Shown piece after piece: positions 57,622 to 64,000 of a stretch of 64,000 nucleotides of DNA. The notes below the pieces were generated by a model. That model worked only from the letters and a program-made list of their open reading frames with translations, had not been told where the DNA came from and searched no databases. The stretch's first letter is position 1, and each line of letters starts with the position of its first letter. Source of the stretch: Plasmodium relictum (Eukaryota > Apicomplexa > Aconoidasida > Haemosporida > Plasmodiidae); NCBI RefSeq assembly GCF_900005765.1, contig NC_041692.1:2356001-2420000 (forward strand), in the 5' to 3' direction. A program made the position numbers and the translations under genes.

Positions 57622-58419
57622 GAATGGGGTTTTAATATTTCTTCAGTTCTATAATAGTACATCTGTATACTTTTTATAAATTTCTACTGTTGCATATATA
57701 TATAAATTTTTTTTACTTAAGAGCATTCTTTCATATATCACTGTCATGTTTCTATATTTATGTGTTTGCCAATTTTGAAAATTTTTTATGTTGTATTTCT
57801 ATGATACTTCTTTATAATAATAAATTTTTATTTCTTTTTTTGTTTTTATAGTTAATTATAAAAAAAAGTTTTCTTAATAATTAATATGCATACTATATAT
57901 TTCTTTATGGATTTTTCTACTTTTCCTATTGATTTATACCTTTTTTTTTTAATTTTTTTTTCTTATATTTTTCACTTTTATCTATATAATATTCGATAGT
58001 AAAATAATAATTTTACTTATCATTAGTGTTTCTTTTTATTTCTCAGATAATTGTTCTTGGTTTTTTTTATATTTACAAAAAAAGTCACGGCACCATATAC
58101 ATATTTTAATAAAAAAAAAAAAAAAACACAAATATCTTCTCGGAAAAAGTATATAAAATGAAGAAGTTAATGAAAATTTAGAAAATATAAAATTAAAGAT
58201 AAGTATTTATAAATTAGTGAAAATATAAAAACTAAAAAGTAAAAAGTTTAAAAAATAAATAATTTAAAAACTAAAAATTAAAAAATTAAGAAATGGAAAA
58301 TAATAGTTTAAAAATTTAACAAAAATAATAAAGCATAAAAAATTAATAAGTGATAAATAAAAAATTAAAATTAATAAAGTAATGAATATTAAAAACTAAA
58401 AAATAAGAAAATAATCATT
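57622..58419. other. Convergent intergenic region, PIG-S / LOTUS protein
   Basis: The left half is T-rich; the right half (about 58165-58410) is a degenerate A-rich repeat with recurring AAAAACTAAAAA-type units. The strand asymmetry changes near 58110, about midway between the two stop codons. Confidence 0.6.
58165..58410. repeat. Degenerate A-rich repeat
   Basis: Recurring imperfect units of the form AAAAACTAAAAA, AAAAGTTTAAAAAATAAAT and AAAAATTAAAAAATTAAGAAA, with period about 18-22 bp. It lies just downstream of the minus-strand stop codon at 58420. Confidence 0.5.
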
Positions 58420-61400
58420 TTAAAAAAGTTCTTCGTATTTTTTCGAGTAATATACTTCATTAAATATATATGAAATATTTTTTTTAAATAAGTTTTCATA
58501 ATAAGTAATAGCATTTTCTGTAGAGGACTCTTCTTTTTTTGCCTATAAAATAAATAGAAATTCAATTAAAGTAAGTATTATATAAGAATATATATAAATT
58601 AATATTACCTTTTTAGGGGTATAAAGAGTAACGTTTTCAGGCATTTCAAAATGAACTAGTTGAACAAAAATTCTATGATTTGTATCACTAAAAACTCTAC
58701 ATGTATTAGAAAACAAATCTGAAGCCAATAAGGGGCACAATCGGGTATACCTAAATATCATTGGACATATATATAAGCCATATCTAAAAAAGAAAAAAAA
58801 TAATAAATAAATAAAATAAAAAATGTAGTAAAATAAAATAAATATTGATATAAAGAAATTATAAAATTTCATGTATTAGAAAAGTTTCTGTTATTTTTAT
58901 TTTATTTTTTTTTTTTAAATTTTTTTCTTACTTTTCAATTATTGTTTTCTTTAAATGACCAATGGCAGCTCCTAATGGGAAGTTTTTTAATATTTCATTT
59001 AAACATTTTTTTACTTGTTCGATAGTTCTGATTGGGTGAATTTCTATATCACCTATAAGTAGAAAAGAAAAAAAATAAAATATAAAAATTAATATAAATA
59101 TATATTTTTACACATTTAAATTTGCGTAAGTATATTTTTAGTTCATTAAAAATTATTACCTAAATGAGGGAAACCTAATTGTGATGAAGTAGTTACACCA
59201 TATTTTTGTTCTACATTTAAACCTAATGAGAACATACTTGAAAAGACAACAATATTACAAGCACATAATGGTTGTAAATATTTATCTTCATAACGCAAGA
59301 TATTGAGAGATATAGATTTTTGAATTAAGTGGCAGATTTCTCCTAATTTTAAATTTTTTAAAAATGAAAGATTTCTATTTTTTAGTTCTACAGCCATGTT
59401 GTACCTTCCTCCTTTAAACCTATATATTTGATCAACATTATCTTTCTTATTTTTTTTTCTAAAGCTTAAAATAGGTATAGAATTTTCTTCATTAGTTTTT
59501 GAAAAATTATCATTTTCTAACTTATTATTTAGCAAGGTATTTTCTGATATTGAAGATTGTAATCCATTTTCATTATTTTCTTTAAAGTTTTCATTTACTT
59601 CATCTTTCTGTTTATTGTTCCCTTGATTGTCATTTTCTGCTTTACAATATTGGTTTTTCATAATTTCTATTAAATAAATTAAAAAGCTATTCCATACGTT
59701 TTCATCACATGGAGCATCTTTATCACAAGGATCGAAAAAGCCTTTAAAATCTGCTGGTTCATTTTTTAAATAAACCACCCATGTATCAGAATTTTCTTCT
59801 TTTTCAATTATAAATTCTGGATAAGAACTAATATAAAAATAGATATTCTTTATAAACTTTGAGTTTATATTTAACTCTTTTAATTTTCTTACAACTTCCT
59901 TTTCAGTTGGTTTAATTCTTTCATCATATAGTGAGAGGATAGCATCATAAAGAATAGAATAAAGATTTAAGTTATTCGCAGATATACTTTTCGTTAAAGC
60001 AGTATTTTTCATATTATTTTTTTTTTCATTATAGTAATTTTGTAAATCATTGCAAGAATTGGAATTAGTCATTTTTTTTTTTTTTCTTTCTTTTCTGTTA
60101 TTACCACTGTTATATATATTTCTTGAGTTTTGAAAAGATATTTCATTTTTTGATATGTTATTATTATTTGATTTTTGGAAATCTTTAAAAAAGTAATTTT
60201 TCATATTTTTAGAATTATTGTTTAGCACTAAATTATTAGAAAATTTCATCTTTTTTGAATTGCCCTTCTTATTATGAGTATTAAAACCATCCAATTTACT
60301 ATCCTTTGAACTCACCTTTGTGACATTATTATTCATACCATTTGTATTAGCATTGTTATTACTTTCGTTATAATTATTATCATAGCTATTGTTACTATTA
60401 TCCTTATTTTTGTTATTATCATTATAATTATAATTGTTATTTGTACTATCATTATTATTAATATTATTATTTGTACTATTACCACTATCATTATTATTAT
60501 TGTTTTCTTTATTTTTATCATTGGTGTTGTCATTATTATTATTACTATTATTAATATAATCATTATTACAAATATTTATATTATTATCATTATTAATATA
60601 ATCATTATTACTAATATTTATATTATTATCATTGTTATTACTATTATTACTACTACTATTATTGCTATCATTATTATTATTATTATTATTATTTGTATTA
60701 TCATTATCATAAATTATATCAATATTATTTATATTATTACTATTAATATAATCATCATTATCATAATCATCATAATGATTATTATTTTTGTTATCCTTAT
60801 TTTTGTAATTACTATTATTATAATTATCATATTTATCACAATCACTATTATTATTATATATATTATCATCATCATAATCACTATTGATTTTATTTATGTT
60901 ATTACAATTATTATCATTATCGTTATATATATTATTGTTATAATTATTATTATTATTATTATTATTATTGCTAACATCATTATTTATAATATCTTTATTA
61001 TTATCATAAATCATAGGATGAAAGTTGTGCATATTATTCACATGTGTCATATTACTTATAGCATTATTCATTTTGCTGGAAATACTCTCATTTGGAGAGT
61101 TTTTTATTTGATTTATATCAGTTAAAATACTATTTTTACTTAAAATAATAGTATTAGTTATATCATTATTTCTATCACTCTGAATTTTGCTATTATTATA
61201 TATTATATTCATGTTGTGTGAATTTTTTAAAAATGGCCTGTTGGAATCATTCATATAGTTTAAAGATAATTTTATATTTTTATTATTATTATTTTCTTCA
61301 TTTTTTAACTGGGCATTACTTTTAAACTTCTTATAATCATTATTACTTTCTAAATTTTTATGAAATACAAACATATCATCTTTAAAACAATTTGTATTAT

Positions 61401-64000
61401 TAGTTTTTTTGTTCAGAAAATATTTCGACTTATTCGTTAAACTGTTCACATTTGTATTACTATGTGATTTTGTTAAATATTTTTTTTCTTCATTTTTCTT
61501 TTTATAAAAATTATTCATATTTTTATTACTACTTTTAGAATATATATATTTTTTATAATTTGCCCAGGATTCAGTATTTTTTTCACTATGTAATGATTGG
61601 TTTCTACTCAAATTTTTTCCTTTTTTATTTTCAAAATAAGCTTCATAATTGTTTAATAATAATCTATTCGAAGTTTTTTTAATTTCCACTTTATTCATTG
61701 TTTTATTATGGGAACAGTTATTTTTAATATCTTTTGTGATATTATTTTCTTCTTTAATAATTTTTTCTTGATTACAATCAAAATCATATGATAAATTACT
61801 TTCTTCTTCATTATTTATTTTTGAAGTAATTCCATTTTTATTTAATTCATATGGCATGGGAGTATAAAAAGATTCATCATTATTATAAATGCTTGTAATT
61901 TTGCTGAACTTTAAAAAATTATTTTTTTCATTAGGAAGGTTAGAGTTATGTTTTTTTGAATATATTTCATCTCCATTTCTATTTATTTGCCTTTCTAAAT
62001 TATTTTTTTCTTGTTTAAGATGATTCTTTATTTCTTCATCAAAATATCCCACATATTTTTCTTTTGAAAATGATTCTGTTTCATTTTTATTCTTTAAATT
62101 ATTCATATTAAAATTATTTAAAAATAAATTTACATTTAATGAGTTGTTATGAAAAATAGAATCTATATTATTAAAGCTGTTTAATAAACTATTTTCGTTA
62201 TTAAAATTAGATATAGGGCTACATATATTATTCAATTCATTATTATTTTCTGTTTTAACATTATTTAAAGTATTATTATCTAAGTTAGATTCATCATATA
62301 TAAAACATTTATTATTACTGTTATTATTTTGATTTCTTTTTAAAAATATATCTTTTTGTTCTACTTCATGATGATCACTTATTTTCTTATTATATGCATT
62401 AGAGAAAATTATATTTTCTTTATTTTCATATATATTTTCAAAATAATTATTTTTTTCTATATAATTATTAATTTCATTATTTGATTTTTCATATATTTCC
62501 CTAAAGTTATAAGGTACATCATTCATAAAATTCAAATCAACTTCATGTAAATTAATGCTATTTTCAGTATCAGTATTTTCTAAGTAATTTTTTTTTGTAC
62601 TTTTAGCATTTAAATTACTATTACAGTATCTAGAGGATAATTCAAAACTCTGAGGAGAAATATTTTTCTCATTTATACGTGCATCAAAAAACTTGTATTC
62701 ATTTACTTCATTAACAGAATATTTTAAAAAATTCGTTTCATACATATTTGACAAAATATTAGAATTTATATTAACTTTATTTACTTCTTTTTCAATTACT
62801 TCATTACTACTTTTATTATTATTATCATCATTATTACTATTAATATGGTTATTATTATTATTAATATGATTCTGATTATAATTCCTATTAATATGATTCT
62901 CATTATAATTTATATTGTTATCTTCCTTATTATTTATATTATTATTACTGTTACTATTAAAATTATTACTACTAGTAATATTATTATAGTTATTCTTATA
63001 ACTATTATTATTAATACTATTAATATCATTCTTGCTATCATTATCATTTTTGTTAAAAGCTTTATTGCTGTTATTAATATTTTTTTTTTCATTGTCAAGT
63101 ATATTATAATTCATGCAGTTATTGTTACTATTAAATAAATTATTTCTACTATTATGATAAATATCAGGACATTTTTTAATATTATCATAACCTTTATTAT
63201 TATTAAAAAAAAATATGCTATTAAATAATTTATTTATGTTATTCATTTTGTCCAATGATTGATCTTCTAACATTTTTTCTTTATTATCAAACGAAAAATT
63301 CTTACAAACATTTATATTATTATTTCTTGAAAAATCTATTGAAGGTGCATCTTCATTGCTGAATTCTTTATTTACTATATAAGATATTTCCGATGACTTA
63401 ATAATATGATTATTAAATTTTTTTTCTTTAAATTCCTGTTTTTTACTGTAGTTTTTAGTTCCAAAGATAATTTCATCTATTTTCAAATCATCTAAGTTTA
63501 AATTTTTATAATCATTATAATTTGAATAATTATCATTTTCATTATTGTTATTTATAGTATAATAACAAGGTTCTTTATTTGTTTTTGAATTGTAGTTTTT
63601 TATTTCTTCATTTTTTACATTTACAAAATTTTTATTCTTTTCTTTACTTTCATTTTTGTTGCTAATAAATGAACTATTCTTTGCATTATTTGTTATGTTA
63701 TTAACTTCTAAAATGTCTTTTTTATTTTTACAATAATTCATATTTTCTTTCAAAAAATTAAGAATAATTTGAAATTTCTTATTTTGAGATAAATTTTGCT
63801 CTCTATTCTTTAAATGATTTAAAATTTTTTCGCACAAGATATTTTTTGAATGATTTTCTTTTGCATCATTATCTACGTTATTTTTACCTTCTACTTCACA
63901 TAAATTAGAATTATTTTTCGTATTTTCTTCTTGTAAACTTAAAAAATCAAAAGTATTTTCACTTGATGAAAAAAAGTCCTCTAACAAATAGTTCAAAATT
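58420..64000 (-). CDS. Asn-rich protein with C-terminal LOTUS/OST-HTH-like domains, 5' end outside window
   Basis: Exons in minus-strand order: >64000-59160, 59052-58932, 58783-58609, 58542-58420; all phases agree. The frame is open to the window edge, and the first apparent start is only a TTG, so the N-terminus lies beyond. The visible 1,600-plus residues are largely Asn-rich, with a nearly pure Asn/Asp tract at about 60330-61000. Two folded parts stand out. Around 59750-59970, ILYDAILSLYDERIKPTEKEV to FIKNIYFYISSYPEFIIEKE looks like a winged-helix/OST-HTH unit, followed by FKGFFDPCDKDAPCDENVW. Near the end, VKKCLNEILKNFPLGAAIGHL, KYGLYICPMIFRYTRLCPLL and NHRIFVQLV fit the LOTUS pattern 'yp.G..ls.L...y...G..l'. 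LOTUS domains bind RNA or DEAD-box helicases. Domain calls are by eye. Confidence 0.65.
60330..61000 (-). repeat. Asn/Asp codon repeat tract
   Basis: On the coding (minus) strand, long runs of AAT/AAC with GAT and TAT codons encode nearly continuous Asn with Asp, Tyr and Ser. Poly-Ile/Val frames on the other strand and frames are shadows of it. A second, shorter tract is at about 62800-63140. Confidence 0.9.

Noticed and set aside
60333..60563. Minus-strand Ile/Met/Thr frame inside the LOTUS gene
   Set aside because: Same Asn repeat read in a shifted frame.
60775..61125. Plus-strand poly-Ile/Val frame
   Set aside because: Antisense shadow of the Asn tract of the LOTUS gene.
62845..63138. 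Second plus-strand Ile/Val frame
   Set aside because: Also a shadow of an Asn-rich coding tract.

Overview
The window is nuclear chromosomal DNA from a Plasmodium species. The sequence is extremely AT-rich, with long poly-A/poly-T runs and (TA)n tracts between genes. Proteins carry Asn- and Lys-rich insertions. Short AT-rich introns have GT..AG borders. Many genes are recognisable by protein motif: the myosin A light chain MTIP, PKB/RAC kinase, FKBP35, a NAK-family kinase, uroporphyrinogen III synthase and dipeptidyl aminopeptidase 2. From memory, much of this order resembles the right end of P. falciparum chromosome 12. The very high A+T suggests an avian species or another AT-rich lineage, but the species cannot be fixed from this stretch.

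Layout. 1-3018: 3' part of an AP-2 alpha adaptin gene. 5357-5962: MTIP. 6940-8475 (-): RlmI-like PUA/SAM methyltransferase. 9638-11200: BUD13 splicing factor with an internal repeat. 11751-12872: membrane-anchored split-barrel-like protein. 13770-15039: SRP receptor beta, four exons. 16205-18551 (-): PKB, which I join to an upstream exon. 19406-21542: FBXO9-like F-box protein, six exons. 21991-22905: SOSS-B-like OB-fold protein. 23453-23941 (-): STEEP1/CXorf56 homologue. 24488-26291: PIG-V mannosyltransferase. 26785-27696 (-): FKBP35. 31077-33146: NAK kinase. 33467-34657 (-): UROS. 35165-36130 (-): SAM-domain-like protein. 37546-39956: DPAP2, eight exons. 41076-41714: UTP11. 42346-42897: tRNA-splicing endonuclease catalytic subunit. 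43431-44561: METTL2/6-type tRNA methyltransferase. 45628-46695: RBM22/SLT11. 47671-48084 (-): BAP29/31-like membrane protein. 49560-50330: unknown basic protein. 51546-52433 (-): Bax-inhibitor-1 family. 55153-57621: PIG-S. 58420 to the window end (-): Asn-rich protein with LOTUS/OST-HTH-like domains.

Genes are independent eukaryotic units, not operons. Several share themes: RNA processing (BUD13, RBM22, UTP11, tRNA endonuclease, METTL, RlmI-like), GPI-anchor synthesis (PIG-V adds the second mannose, PIG-S is in the transamidase), ER membrane functions (SRPRB, BAP31-like, BI-1), and signalling and trafficking (PKB, NAK kinase, AP-2 alpha). The NAK kinase carries a DPW motif of the kind bound by the AP-2 alpha appendage encoded at the window start.

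No mobile element, tRNA, rRNA, CRISPR array or convincing ncRNA gene was found. No dramatic new system stands out. The points most worth checking are the AP-2/NAK pair, the LOTUS protein, the PKB exon join, the possible synteny breakpoint near 3-5 kb, and several perfect palindromes or tandem motifs in divergent promoters.
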